This document shows positions 49,576 through 63,200 of a stretch of 64,000 nt of DNA, piece after piece. The notes under the pieces were generated by a model, which did not search any database, was not told where the DNA came from, and saw nothing but the letters and a program-made list of their open reading frames with translations. This DNA is from Pomacea canaliculata (lineage: Eukaryota > Mollusca > Gastropoda > Architaenioglossa > Ampullariidae), in the NCBI RefSeq assembly GCF_003073045.1, contig NC_037599.1, positions 6,956,247 through 7,020,246 of the forward strand, given 5' to 3'. The translations under genes were made by a program, and so were the position numbers. Position 1 is the first letter of the stretch, and every line of letters starts with the position of its first letter.

Positions 49576-50247
49576 ACCTTTGTTATTAGTCACGGACTAT
49601 TAGTGTTTAGTCAGTTTTATTCTAGTTTCGGAACGTATTGTCTACAATACTATGACGCAGTAAAGTGCCTTTCATCTTTGAGGAATTCCATTTTTATTTC
49701 AATATCTTTTTTGAAGCCAGAAAGTGAGTCGGAGTGGGTTGGACATACAGAAATGCAATGTTTGTTTTTGTTTACTTTTTCAAAGCATTAAAGTAAAAAA
49801 ATACAATGTGCTGGAGCCTAAAAGAGTTTTATTTGTATGCATTTACGTGTGAATGGCGAGTAACTCTAGAGATGGCGAAAATGATGACATGAAAACTGAA
49901 AACTCCACACTTCTGATGACACGAGGATCAGACGACATCAAAAACCGGAATGGAACTAATTGTTGCCACGAAACTGATGTTGACAAACAGCTTGACATGG
50001 AATTTAAAACCTTCCGCCAAAAATTCATGACCAGGACCATCTGTGATGATGATGATGAGGAGGAGGAGGAGGAGGAGAATGGTGATTGAAAAATATTAAC
50101 TAAAAGTGAAAGGAATGTTGATATATATATATGTGTGTTAAGTGCATACACAGATTTCACATCTGCAGTCCCTTCTCTTGTCCGGCAGAAAGTCGCCATG
50201 TCTGTCTAGAACTCTGAACATGGCGGCGATGACGTCATCGCTGGCCA

Positions 50248-50961
50248 TCAGAAGCCCTTGTCCAGCAGGAAATCACCGAGTCGCTCCACCGCGCTGTAGC
50301 ACGCACCCAGCTGCGAGCTGTCTTCGTACGCCGCCACAATGACGCAGCGGCTGCAGCAGCAGATGACGCAGCCGTGTCCGGAGGCCGCGTCCCTGGCGAC
50401 CATGATGCTGCCGCGGTTGCTGAGTCGCGTCATGGTGTAGTGGCTGCCGCCCACCCGCAGCCCCCGCTGCCGCAACCCTGAGTCGTCCTGCAGATGACAC
50501 TTGCCTTCGTCACCATCTCTCTCTCTCCGCCACCGACACCAGCAACAAGAACCGCCACAAACCCAAAACGCATTTCCGCGAATAAACATCCGGGCTTCTA
50601 TATGTTTAATTTTGGAGCAATGAATCTGATCGCTGATCCCTGAACTGTTTTTTTGTTTATCCTTTTTTTTCTTTCTTTCTCATATGGGTTCATGCAGCAA
50701 GTAAAGTTAAAACCGAAAACTGCTTAATGATGAGTGGATGCTGTAAAAACAAACAAACACACACACTCACTCTCAAAACTAAAGACCTTCATTAGACTGT
50801 ACCTGAAATCCAGCTGTCAGGTAAGTAAACTCCTCAGGCTCAACTTGGAAGTGTGAACTAGTTGTTGCCCAAAGATGACCTCCCTTGCTGTAGAAGGCGA
50901 ACTGAGTTACCAGCCCCTTTTCTTGCAAAATCCTTCCATATTCGCTCCACTTACTGCACAT
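50248..50961 (-). CDS. Profilin family protein (132 aa, two exons)
   Basis: Actin-monomer-binding cytoplasmic protein by family. Exons on the minus strand: 50961-50803 and 50487-50248, joined in phase 0 by GT-AG (CAG/gtacag ... ctgcag/GAC). The product begins MCSKWSEYGR, giving the N-terminal Trp-x-x-Tyr helix used for polyproline binding. It continues WATTSSHFQVEPEEFTYLTA (the F-x-V-x-P-E-E helix) and ends YSAVERLGDFLLDKGF, the characteristic profilin C-terminal helix. At 132 residues it has family length. An upstream in-frame ATG exists at 50985, but 50961 fits the family start. Sequence outside the core motifs diverges from classical profilins and may be nearer the profilin-4 type. An AATAAA on this strand at 49833-49828 could end the transcript. 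Confidence 0.85.
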
Positions 50962-50999
50962 GTTGACATCCGCGAGCCTGCGCACAAACCATCAGCATC

Positions 51000-53900
51000 G
51001 ACCATGTTCGTGCATCTTGCCACATATGCCACAAAATAAAGAATGTGTTTCCAGTAGAGAATTAATTTACCATAACTTACCTTTACTCTTCTGCTTGCGA
51101 TGTCTTATTCTAATACATTGCTGCGACTTTCATCAGCCACAAATTATTGTAAGCTCCAATCGTTTTTGCCACGAGGTCAAGCACGGCTAGGAAGGGACAA
51201 AAGCTGACCTTCCTAAGAACCAAAGAATATCGGGATGGGCGTACGTCTATCCCAGAGTTCAGAAACATTGTCACGTGACATATTTATGTCCGTGGGAGTG
51301 ACGCGTGCGGTACATAAACAATGGCAGTCTGACAACGCCGACTGTAAATTCGATGAGGTGGGAATGGGTACAAGCATATATAGAGATCCGTGCTAGACAC
51401 TTTCCCTTCTTGCCGTCTAATTAAAAATATAAAATACCACATATAAAATGTAAAAAAAGCAAGGACTGCGTTGTAGCTGTCGAGCTTGAAATATAATCAT
51501 GTAAGACTTTTTTTTGTTTTTGTTTTGCTCTCTCTATCACATAGAAGCGACAGAAACATTAGTCACAAAAAGTACTTTGTCCTATTTTTAGCTATGAAGT
51601 CGAAAAGTCGGGTTACCAGTACATTACACTCTCGTACCTTGAAATCTGTGTCGACCATGAATTCTCTAGTCCGATTCTCGCTGACTACTTTCGAGCAATG
51701 GCGAAGGTTCTGTAGTGGGTAGCGCAGCTCGAGGCCAGGCCACATTGCCTAGCTGCATGCTTAATACTGCCAAGCAGCCAGCAGAGCTGCTCCTTGTCTG
51801 ACTGTCACAGCGTCAACCTGTCAACTAGCGCCTCGTCGTGCTGCTGACCCCAGGAGCTCTCGCTAAGCGGACAGCACAATAGGACATTAGCGAGTTCGTT
51901 TCCAGGCGCAGACAGCTTGACGTTGTCATTAATGGCACGACTTCGATTAGAACATGTCCCCCCACCCTCTCACACACAACCTCCCACTTTCTCTCTCTCA
52001 CTCTCTCTCTCACACACACCCTCCCTCACACACTCTCTCTCACACACACACTGTGGATAGTCGCAAGACTTGTGTGGTTTAGTTAAACATCAGATCGACG
52101 TAGCCATGCGTTACGATAGATGTACAAAGAAACCCGCCAGGTGTTGTTCGCACCTGCAGCGTGTCTATACTCGTGAAGAGAAAACACTTTGTGACTGCTG
52201 TCGTACCGAGGAAGTAAATTATCCTCCAGTTGTAGTCGACATTACACAGGCCGGAGGTCTTAGTATCCCCCTTGGTGTCTTAGTGTCCCCCTAACCGTCA
52301 TGGTGGCTCGACTTGTGCAGAGGATCCTTCAGGTAAACAGAACAGGGAGAAGAGGCAGACGAACAAAATAGAAATGAGCAGACGATATCCAAGAATGGAC
52401 TGTCCTGTCTGTCAACTCATCCTAGAGAATGACCGAGAACTAAGAGACATGGCGAGAACCGGTGGTAACATCGTCAGGTGCCCCTCAGGAGTATATGATG
52501 ACGTCAGAGCCTAAGCACTTTCATCGTCTAGCATTACTGAAACATTTATCACCATTTCTGACAAGCTATAACGAATGACTCAAGCTTCTGTAAATAAAGA
52601 CCGTTACACGAGCAGGATCTACAATTAAAGTCAGCCTGACATGCTCATACACGCTCTTTTGATTTCTCAGGTCGGGGTCACCTTTCACTCCACTAAAAGC
52701 TCTTATCGGCTAATTCCTTTACACGTTCATCGAGATCCTAATTCTTTTCTACTTAGTCCTTGGACACCAGTCGTCTTCCCCCCCTAGTCCCCTCCAAGAG
52801 ATATCTGGCCGTGACAGTGTGGCAGGTAGTCGTAGCGGAGTAGCTAAGAGACCAGTGATATCAGCTCACGAACGACCATCAACCTCTGCGATAATGTTAA
52901 CAGCAAACACGTCTGAAGACATGGAAAGGTCAGCGCGTGCAGTTAAAGTTGACCGCCGACTACAGTTTGATTGACTGCTTACGTCCGTCCGTCCGTCCAT
53001 CCACTTCTCTCTTCCTAATCCACTAGTTGGCGTAGTCGTAGTCGTAGTTCTCCAATCAACGTCATCCACTGACGTCAGCACGTTGACAGCCGGTATCTCA
53101 GGGCCAGAAACTGTCGTTAAATGTTTTACCAAGTCTGGAAAAGTTGTGTGTGAATGTCACGTGGGTGAATGTTAGGGAGATCGGAACTTTGGTCAACACA
53201 CTGAGAAAAGTCCATACCTATTTGTCGAGATGTCCGATGTCCAATTAATGGAGGCCTGCTAGATTCTACTAACACACCTGACCGTACCTTACATCAACAA
53301 ATGTTTATATATTATTTTGATCGTACCTGGTTGATAGTCCTTTACTGTGAGAAATATATTTCCCAACGAGCAGTTCACCCACTGCATGCATTTACAATAA
53401 TAACAGTATTCCAAATATAGCGAAGTATAACAATTCCAAATAATAGTATGACAATGAAAATCGTTTAAATCTTTATTCGCACCAGTGTTCGCACTTTATG
53501 ATGCAAGTATTTACAGGCATGAATTCAAACAACAACAACACACCAACTACAGGAAGCTTACAAAACCAAGTTTTTGTTCATGCTTCTGAGTCTATCTTGC
53601 TCTCAGTATATTTCCAACAGCTTTCCCACAACAAATTGTAACCTCCAGTGTTCAAATGAATGTCTTGAATGCAGAATTTTCCCAAAACTGTTGATGGCCG
53701 TAAACCTTCCTCTAACCTTGCGTCGAAAACCCGAAAAAGATCGGAGAGAAGATCGGGGTGTTCTTCAAGAAATTAAATGCATTAGCAATCTATAAAATCA
53801 TTTCCCTTAGATAGTTCTGTATGAATGTATGACCCCCCCCCCACCACCTCCTCATCTTGCTGTGTATTACAATAATAAATATGATCATGGTACACGTGAC

Positions 53901-54750
53901 ACAACACATTAGTAGAGATGATCAAGGCACACCTTGTGACACAATATTCTCGCTTGACGAATATTCTAAAGGGTAGAAATGAACACCGCTCCCTCCCCAG
54001 GTGAGATGACAATACGGGAACGGTAGAAGAGCTTTGTCCGATGCTTGAAGAGATTTGATTACAAAGTTTTCCGTTCACTGCCACGAAGAGATTGTTTTAC
54101 ATGGTCTTAGTTCCAAATTTAGAGAGGTATCGAATTGTGCAGGTGGTCTTACCGAGGTCTAGATTTCACAAGGGGTTCATCAAGGGACATCAGAACAGTC
54201 ATAGAACAATAACGGACTTCGAGTTACTTAAACAGCTCGGACGGACGTCCTATATGGCTGCATGAACAAGAACTAATCAACGATATGTTTCTATAACTTG
54301 AGGTTATACTTTTCTGATTTTGCTGGATATTCTGCCGGGTTCATGCAGGTGTTTGGGTTAGCTGACTCCTTGAAGCAATTCTTTCACACGGAAACATGCG
54401 ATTACGTTTGACATACAGTTGGCTAACTGTCCAAGTATATTTACACCTGTAGCCTCCTTCTTAATTTTGATGCACACAAGAGATTTGAACAGCTGTTAAA
54501 GGACCATCTCGACTAACCACTCCTGAGTTCGTTTGACCACGTTTGCTGTGACGGGTACAACGAGTGTGTGTGGGAAGGGGTAGGGGGAGGGGTGGTGGAT
54601 CATAGGCTCTGACGATACGACTGTCTCCTGTGCTGTGCAGAACCAAGTCCAAAATGTCTGTCGAAGCGCTGTCCTCCCATCTTGATTGCTGCCAAAGGTG
54701 TTGGAGAGAAAGGAAAGTTCACTCTTTTGTCCTCTCCTCCAAGAATTAAG
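51000..54750. other. Intergenic region right of the profilin gene
   Basis: No exon of a recognisable family on either strand. It contains the CT/CA microsatellite at 51963-52052, a short CCGT run (52985-53000) and otherwise unremarkable sequence. It may include the profilin promoter, which I could not locate precisely. Confidence 0.5.
51963..52052. repeat. CT/CA compound microsatellite
   Basis: Mixed (CT)n and (CA)n runs on the plus strand. The Arg/Glu-rich minus-strand frame across it is an artefact. Confidence 0.9.
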
Positions 54751-54763
54751 TCCCTTCGTCAAA

Positions 54764-55882
54764 CTACGCGAGAACTGTCACCAGCCCCTCTCCGCTCTCT
54801 TCGTCCCTCCAAGTCACGTGCTTCGGAGGTCGCGGGAACGCCTCCAGTCTGTACGTGCAGGACGTGAGGGGGTCCCTGCTGCCAGATGAAGCGGTTGATC
54901 CTCTTCTGTCGTTCTGAAATAAAGAAACGCTTACGGTGAATGTAGTCTGCTACACAGACAATGGCGAGTAACGATAGGGGAAACACGAGGGTACAAAGTG
55001 GAAAATATTTAGTATTGTACGCTTTTAATGGTTTAGTTTTCCAACTAAATGAAATAACATTAAAATGGCTTAAAAGAAAACTTCACTCTTTTGTGTCATT
55101 TGCAGTTTTACTTTTTGCATAGTTCTGGAATGTGATCTTGTGAAATAATCCACAAGTCGAACCACGAACTTGTATTACTGAACTGCTTGCAGACGATGTT
55201 TTTCCAGTTAACTACTAAAACGAGGCAGGTGTGTACACAGCTTCCGGTTTAGTCACATTCTTTGTTTAGGCTCACCGAGACTAGCAGCGGAGAACTTCGC
55301 GTGAGGCTAAGCGTTGGTCTCGGCAGACAGACAGCAGTCCACATACCACGTCACGTTTAGTGAGAGCTAAAATACGGCTATATAAATATTTATGGAAAGT
55401 GAATACATTCAAGAACTGTAACAGATGAAATACTACGCCGACTGCTGGCAAAGACTGCCTCGTGATGCTGGTAGGCAGGGTGCAGAGACTGAACCTAAGT
55501 GATGATAATCCCATATGATGCTTCGCAACTCTAATTTTTCCTATAATATTTCAACTATATAAGCTCGACTGTTTTTATAGCAGAGTGTGTGCGGAAAGAG
55601 AGAAAAGGGTAGATCAATAAAAATAAACTGCATTTTTACCTTTGGTGTCAAGACAGAACATTGTGGCCCACGATACAAATTCTTCTTGACGCTGTTGGTA
55701 TACCTGTCTGCTTTCCTCTGGCATTCTCCAAACGGAAGATCTGACCCCCCTGTCAGAATGACCTGATGATCCGATGAACTGATGACTTGGTGTCTTCCCC
55801 CAGGCATCCGTGCTTGGATTATCATCACTACCTCCGAAGGTTTCTTTTCAATCCTCTGACTTGTTACCTGTCTACCTCTCAT
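54764..55882 (-). CDS. Candidate two-exon gene of unknown function (about 130 aa)
   Basis: Minus-strand frame from ATG 55882 to a donor at 55640 (CCAAAG/gtaaaa), rejoined at an acceptor preceded by TTTCTTTATTTCAG (exon from 54913 to TAG at 54766-54764). The junction is in phase 0 and the product would be 81 + 49 residues, with a stretch LEAFPRPPKHVTWRDEES near its end. A second reading frame is also open across the same splice sites and ends at TGA 54761-54759. Having two frames open weakens the case. No family is recognised. The intron contains copy B of the 118-bp repeat. Confidence 0.2.
55203..55320 (-). repeat. Dispersed 118-bp repeat, copy B (inverted relative to copy A)
   Basis: Reverse complement of 13552-13669, with a few substitutions and a short insertion near the GGAAGCT block. 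Confidence 0.7.
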
Positions 55883-55899
55883 CCTGACCGGCTGTTGTT

Positions 55900-58800
55900 G
55901 TCACTGTTATGGAAGTAGTGTAAAGTCGAAGACATCCGTGCGTGGCTTTTCCGTACTCCGTCAGGTAAACAAATTTGTCGTCGCACTTTCGCAATCTGTG
56001 AACTCGGTAAATAAACATAAGTTGCGCGCGCAGCTTGGTAGTTGATGCACTGCAAGCAGAAATCAGTTCCGCGTCCTTTTATTTCTGAGAAATCCGTTTT
56101 TAACCTGTTACTTCAGTGTTCTGTATTCCAGCACACCTTGATCAACGGCCTGTCATCGACGCTTTCACCCTTTTTCACAGCTTTCCAGACCAACTTTGAC
56201 TTGTTTCAGCTGGCGAACAATGCTATCACCTGCATCTGATGTCGATGACGTCAGATTGGAACAAGTCACGTGACCTGACTGTATGCTCGCCGTTTGTTAT
56301 CTCTGAACTGATTAACTTCTGCTGGCGAAGACACGCACTCGGTTGTTTGTGAACTGTTCGTGTTTACCGTGCTACCTTAAGCGCGACATTGAAAAACAGC
56401 TTTGAGGTAAAAACAGTTTTGCAAGTGCATTTGAATCCTTTTAGGAAAGGTTTGGTGACGGGGTGTGGGTGGGTTTAATGTGAGAGGGGGAGGATCTGTA
56501 CCCGAACACAGCAGGTCGATGTTTGGCGGTTGGGCAATGTACCATCCAAATGTTCATCACTGCTCCAGATGGCAATAAAGACAGGCATACAGGGTGGTCT
56601 TAGGTCTACAGACAAGAGGCACGAAAGGGGGAGGGAGCCTCAGTATACCCCCGAATACAATTTAAATATTTACTTTTTTGTTTATTTTTTTATATAGTTA
56701 TCAAAAGAATATGTTATTCTATTATTTCTCTGTTGCATATGTTATTTCGGTTTCACAGGTTTGATTTAAAATTTCACAAGGAACAAAACGATTCTTGTGA
56801 CGATTATTTTTCCTTTTAATCTTTATCGTCTTTTTCATCTTTTTTGTTGTTGTTGTTGTTGTTGCAAGAGAGAGAGTGTGTGTCACTGACACTCTCAACT
56901 GCTGTGTAATTGTGGAAAAGACACGAAACTAATTTCAGATCGATAATCAGAACAGATCGAGCTCTCCAGTTGATCACACCAACACAACAATCGAACTCGA
57001 CAGGTCGACAGGAGAGCAAAGCCATAGAGTAGAAGGGCGCAATTGACACCGAAAATAGATTAGCTTTTCAAAGAGTTCATTCTGCGGGCTTATCAAGGCT
57101 GCGCCCACGAGAACTCATATAGCCAAAGCTTTTTGCGTCGACGGCGTGAAGACTGCAAGGCAAACCCCTACAGGGCCATAAAGGATCTCATTACACTCTC
57201 GTTCTGTTAACCCTGCAGTGCCACCGACTACAGAAATAGTCCCTTCAAAGCCTGCTGAGTGGTGGCCGAGAGGTTCTACTCAACCTTTCATGGAACACTC
57301 ATGGTTCGTGTGAAGAGAGTTATGACAGTCATGGGTTGTTTATGAGGTCCGGGTACCTGCGTATACCATGGAAGCACTCTCAATAAGCTGGAGAGTGAAA
57401 GGTTTGCCAACACATATAGTGTGGCTGTTTGGAACTCGTGCTTAGACCTCGAGTTGTTTCGACACAGCCGTCAATATATCCGTGTTTATGCAGGTAGTTT
57501 ATTTTTCTGGACTTTGTTTACTTCACGCACTTTGACTTCACGTGTTCTATTTGTCATAGTGACAATTTTTGTTTTTGCTGCAGTTTTGTTAGGGATGCAT
57601 TAAAGGTCTATTGAGCACAGATAAAAAGTTAGCCAAAACATCTAAAAAAAATAACATACAAATACAGTAAAAGCATGAAAAATTCTTAAAGCCACCTTAT
57701 TTTATGTGGTGTTTGTGAAGGGCAATTTGCAACCTGCGCTTTGCAGACGACCTAGCAGGTACTAATAAAGAACATGATCTTACCAGCAGTTCCACCACAT
57801 AGGAAATGAAGATCAGCACTGATAAGAACACAGTTATGATCATTGAGAACGGCAAAGCAGAGATTTACATGAACGGGGTACAGCTCGAAGAGATAGCAAG
57901 CTTAAAGTACTTGGGAGCCACCCGCTCCAAAGACGGCAGCTGGATGACAGATAGCCACACCAGGACCGCAACAGCAACAGCGGCAAAGGCTAAGCTGGAT
58001 AGGATCTGGCATAGCCATAATATCAGGTTTACTACAAAGTAATCTCTGGTCAAATCGCTTGTAGTACAGATCCTGCTCTACAGATGAGAAGCGTGGACTC
58101 TGCTCGCCGACACGGAAAGAAGAATCCAAGCAGTAGAGTCAGGAACCTCTACTTGCAACAGTAAAGCTACGTAGGCTCGTCTTCTTTGGCCAGGTGACCC
58201 TGCACACGTCCTTCAAGGCACCTTAGAAGGTACTCGACGGAGCGGTGGCAAGAACTGGCTTACAAACATCAAAGACTGGACTGGTCGTCCTGTACAGAAC
58301 CTGCTATCACCCACAATAGGCAGGAGTGGAGGCCCTGTCAGCTTCCCCATCTATCCAAGTGCTCCTCTCAACGACAGGCACCAGTCAAGGGACGAATGAC
58401 TGATCGATCACTGCAACCAGATAAATCATCATCACACAATGATCCAATCAATCCTCAACGCAGAACCCAGCATGGTAGACACGAAAGTTTGGAATATCAA
58501 GATGTCCATATCTATGTGATATGCCCATCTTAATTCATGACTGGAGTATCTTGCTAACAACTAGTCCATACCCACATGACATGCACAGCAACTAAAAATG
58601 CACTCGCATAAAAAAGCAGTAAATATGTGCATGCATGCACAGTAAATACTGCAAGGCTTTCTTGGATTCATTCATAACAAAGACTTAAAATTCCAACAAC
58701 ATTATTGTGAATGTGAACATTCATCAAATTATCAGTGGAACCAACAACGCCACAAGCAATCTTTTTCAAAATGTTTTAATTTGTTGAACAAAAGTTTCGC

Positions 58801-60220
58801 TGTTAACAAAAAAGTGATGACTAAAACAAGAACAGTTATCATTACTCTATTCATTCTGCCTCTTCTGCTCCAAATATTTCTTTTTGGGCTTTTTCACATA
58901 TTTCTTTTGTCAGGCTACTTTGTACAGTCCAGTGGCCAAACAGTTCAGCAATTTTTTCCAATACACCGAACATCAGCTGTCCTGGATTTGGATCTCATTT
59001 CAAGCTCACTATTCTTCTTCTGTATGAGGCACCTGTTTATTGTGCCAGCTGCTTGACCATGATATATCTTTAGTTGCTGGCTAGTCAAAAACCATCCATC
59101 TCTTCCTCGTCAGGCTATAGTTCTTGTTATCCAGACTCTAAACATACCTGTACTTCAGATGATCTTAGGTATCAGTGTTAATACAGTCAATACTTTCTTC
59201 ATCGTTAAATTTCTTCATTTCAGTAAACATTACACATGAGTTTAACAAACACAGTAGCTTATAAAGAACTTAGGAAAAGCGCACATTTAAAGCTGGAAGA
59301 ACAAGACCTAAAGAATGTTTTCCAATGCTGATTAGACACAATCACAAAGACAACATCACAAATGTTGCAAAAGAAAAGGCTAAAATATAAATATATTAGA
59401 CTAAATCAATCAAATACGCTTGTGATCAATCTGAAAAAACTTGGAAATTGTATTTACAAGGTAATAAAGGGTTACCGGTACTGGTTAAGAGTTATCTCTT
59501 GAGTAATCCAAAAAATCCAAAGTGCGCAGAGGAAAGACTAATACCAATAAATATACAACAATTGAAATGTCATCAAAAAAGCAATAGATTGTTGTTTTTT
59601 TTAAATCTGAAACTGAGAAAAAAAGAGAAAAGAAAAAGGAATGTGGGGATGAAGAAGTTGAAGAATCAGATCAATGATCATTTACAACTCCACCAATTTA
59701 GAGATCATAACATTCAGCAAATACATTTAACAACCACCATCCAATTTCCTTTTGCACAAGCTCTGCACTCCACTAAGTGTTGTCAATCTGATTCCAAAAT
59801 GTCTATGCTCTGATTGTGGAAAATTGGTTTTGTCTACCTCTCCATAATCTCAAAAGTCCTGGAGCTTAAACATTCCATACAAGATGGTGGGAGAAAGCTC
59901 CGATGTGTACACCCTGACCATGAGGTATGTACTGCGTACTTGTTCAAGTATGAGACACAAATATGCGTGTTAGCCACTGTAAACTAAAGAGCTTACAAAA
60001 TCTTTTTATGTAGCAAAAAACTAAGCCAGGAAAAAGTGTCATGGGAAAAAAAAAATCAGAACAAAATCTCTGTCCATGAGCTTTTGTAGCACACCAGCTT
60101 ATGATGTCCATTGTGGATAAGCATTATCTTTGTTCTTAAATCTTTAGGTGTGTATCTTTTTTATACAACAAAAAGCATTAAATTACACAGCATAAAATCA
60201 GGTAGAAGAGAAGAAAAAAG
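55900..60220. other. Intergenic region with a LINE remnant
   Basis: Apart from the LINE fragment at 57728-58400 and a TTG run near 56843-56864, I see no gene. A 121-codon Lys/Gln-rich plus-strand frame at 59448-59813 has no recognisable motif and lies in AT-rich sequence. Confidence 0.5.
57728..58400 (+). mobile_element. Degraded LINE reverse transcriptase (C-terminal part)
   Basis: The translation starts near the catalytic motif RFADDLAG (57737-57760) and continues with MKISTDKNTVMI, LKYLGATRSKDGS, AKLDRIWHSHNIRF, SLVVQILLYR and EAWTLLADTERRIQ. These are the order and motifs of the RT palm/thumb and C-terminal domain of RTE/CR1-like non-LTR elements. LQGTLEGTRRSGGKNW and NIKDWTGRP follow. 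In-frame stops (for example TAG at 57800 and TAA at 58040) and frame changes show that it is dead. Confidence 0.85.
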
Positions 60221-60225
60221 TCACA

Positions 60226-63200
60226 CTAAGCATGCAAGAGCTCATCATCACTTTCATCAAAGTCATCAGAGTCCACTTCGCCTTGGATAGCAGATCGACG
60301 ACCACGGCACAGGACAATAACAAATCCGAGCAAAAAGGTCTGTAACAAAGGACCACTGCATGCTTCAGAGCGTGAAGGCAAAAAGACAAAAATTGCAAAT
60401 GAAATATGAATGTCTAAATCCACTTTCTCATCATAATTACAAGTGATTAATATTTGCATCTAAATCCACTTCATAATCCTTAGAAACAGCTGCATGGGTG
60501 AGTGGTGACTGTTCTCAATCTTATAGTTTGCTTTTTCTGGGTTCAGTAAAGTAGACGTTTTTTTCAAATCTGAAACGTTGCTATTACAGGTAACATTTTA
60601 TTGTTTACACTTACTTTTCTCAACCAGTTTTTTAGTTACATACTTTAGCATATTTAAAAACCATTAATCTTGCACTAAACCAGCACATACTTAGGACCAA
60701 CTGGCCAGTCTAACAGGACCCTCCACAGGGAAAATTACCAGCACTTACCCCAAGAAAGGCCCAGGTGCACACATAATAGGCAGCACCAAAGAACCACATT
60801 TTGTAGAAAAACCGTGTCAGCAACAGAGCCATTCGAGTAATTGTGCAATTTTCTGGAAATAAAAATGGCATTATGCCTCCTCTTTTCTGACATGCATATA
60901 AGCTGTACCCAACACCCTGAAAGACACGGTGGTCTAAGAAGCCAATATAAAAATGTTGCAACCAAGGTTACAAAGGTTACAGATCCTTTTACTCTTGGTA
61001 ATCTATTTACAGAGCACTCCCCTTAAAAACATCTAGCCGTTTCCCCCTCATCCTCCCCACACACACTTTCCTGCTGTGAATTGTCAAAACAAGCCATGCT
61101 AGACCCCTTTACTATCCCACTGAACAATATATAATGAAATGTATATATGAACTGTAAAACAGAATACAACCACAGTCGAGCTGTTTGTGTAAGCCATATT
61201 GCAAATAATGAATACAGGCCACATGATAGCTGAGTAACAAAAACACAGAATGAAGTCAATGAGAACAATTGAGCTCATTAACTGTTGAAATTTTTTTTAT
61301 ATCTTGTGTTTTATAAACTCTAATTGCCTTGGTGCATTCTGCCCTTCTTTATTTGCCAGCTTTCTTCTCCATCAACATTCAAGAAGATAAATTAAAAGTG
61401 CTGTGTTTTTAAATATTTTTATAGTTCAAAATGTACTCATTTTGAATTAGCATGGTCCTTGCCTTTCTCATTCATATTTGCATGTAGTTTTAAGAACCAT
61501 AACTGCATCCAAGCCTTATCTTCTTGTTTGACAGCCAGGAAGCAAAAGTAAAACATTCACATAAATATATAAGAAAAAATTAATATGAATTACTGTGAAT
61601 GAAGCATGATTGTAATCAATGTTTTAATTCTGCATTCACTTCATTGTCCTGATCTCAATAATCACCTTACTGACATAATCGTTTCTTAAAGTACTCACCT
61701 GAGGAAGCATCAGTACTGCAAGGCTCCAAAGACGTCACTGTTGAGTTGCCCAGTCCTGTTGTGTTGACCTAACCAAACATTAACTGTGTCCATCAACTAA
61801 AAAACAACTCTTAATATCTAGTTTTAACTCATTTTCTGTAGCAGTGAAATGACCAGATTTGAAATCAGCCTCTGATAAGAAGTACTAGATATTCGAGAAA
61901 CTGGTGCATTGGTGAGAATGTCTATTTTCACATATTTCCTTTACCAAAAGGGAAAAAAGTTAGACATCAAAATATTTAGATATCTCTTAATTAGTATAGT
62001 AAGTATCCCCGAAAATATTCACAAGCAGTTCTCTGCTATGCAAGTCCCTGCAGCTGCAAATAATTTATAAATGATTATTACATAACATACTTTTGAACCA
62101 ATATTAATAATATAATGATACATATATATGTAAAAACTCTGTTTACCAAGTAATGTTGGGAGCCGAAAGATGAATACTGAGGGGTGAGTTCATAGATGAC
62201 AACATTGATGGCCAGCACAAGAAACATCAAAATCATGCAGAACATCAGCAGTCCCTGAGGCATGGTACGGCGAGGTCGAACTTTATACATCTGTTAGAAA
62301 GAAGTCATTGTTGTTTATCGAATGTGACTTTAAGCCCAAAAATATTCTTCTCTCTTCAGCTTTAATCATTTTTTTTTTCGCATTTCTTTCACTCACTTTA
62401 AAGTAACTACACATTTTTTCCAAGAAGAAGAAAAGTTTAAGTGAGCATGCAACAATTTCCATATAATGACATCCAAAATAGCTATAATGAAATGTTATAA
62501 AAGCAAATTATATGACTATGCTAAAGGCACTATGACCTGACAGCTATGAGCTAAAATAAATTATTTTTCTATGTGAAAATTTCTTAAAACTAAAATCTTT
62601 ACACGAATCCAGAAGAACCAAATGCCAATCCGGCACACGCCTGTCATGGAGCAGAGGACAAAGTATACAGTGACACCAGTCATGAGGATGTAGTCCAGTG
62701 GGAACAGCTGTCCAAAAAAGCAAAAAACAAACAAACAAAAACAAAGTCTTTAATCATATTCATAACTGCATATAAGATTACATCATCTGTCATTAAAGCT
62801 CACTGGAACCTGAACCAAAATTGGAATAAACAACAAAAAAAAAATGAAAGAGAATGAAGAAGAAACAAGAAAGAAATTACAATATTTTACCACTACCCTA
62901 TATTTAACTGAGATACATTACAAGAATTTTAACAGATCTGTTGTATGATTATGCATAAAACAGGTCTATCTCAAAGTCGTTTTGCTTTTAGATGCTATGG
63001 AAGAATGGGAGACAACTGACCTTCTGACAAAAGACAAGGACAATGTCGATTGGGTTGGGCAAGTGACGATGAGGCAAGGCAAATCCAAACTTGTAACCCA
63101 GGCTGTTCATTGCTTTATCAATGCTGCACAGTGAATGATTATGTAACAATGAATGATTATAAAACTAGAAAACTAGGTACCAAGTGTCTCACAGTCATTA

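Noticed and set aside
51563..51745. Short 5-prime exon (ATG near 51659) for the profilin gene
   Set aside because: Its donor leaves phase 0 while an acceptor at 50954 would need phase 2; the ATG at 50961 gives a complete profilin without it.
59448..59813. 121-codon plus-strand frame left of LMBRD1
   Set aside because: AT-rich, low complexity, no recognisable motif or splice partners.
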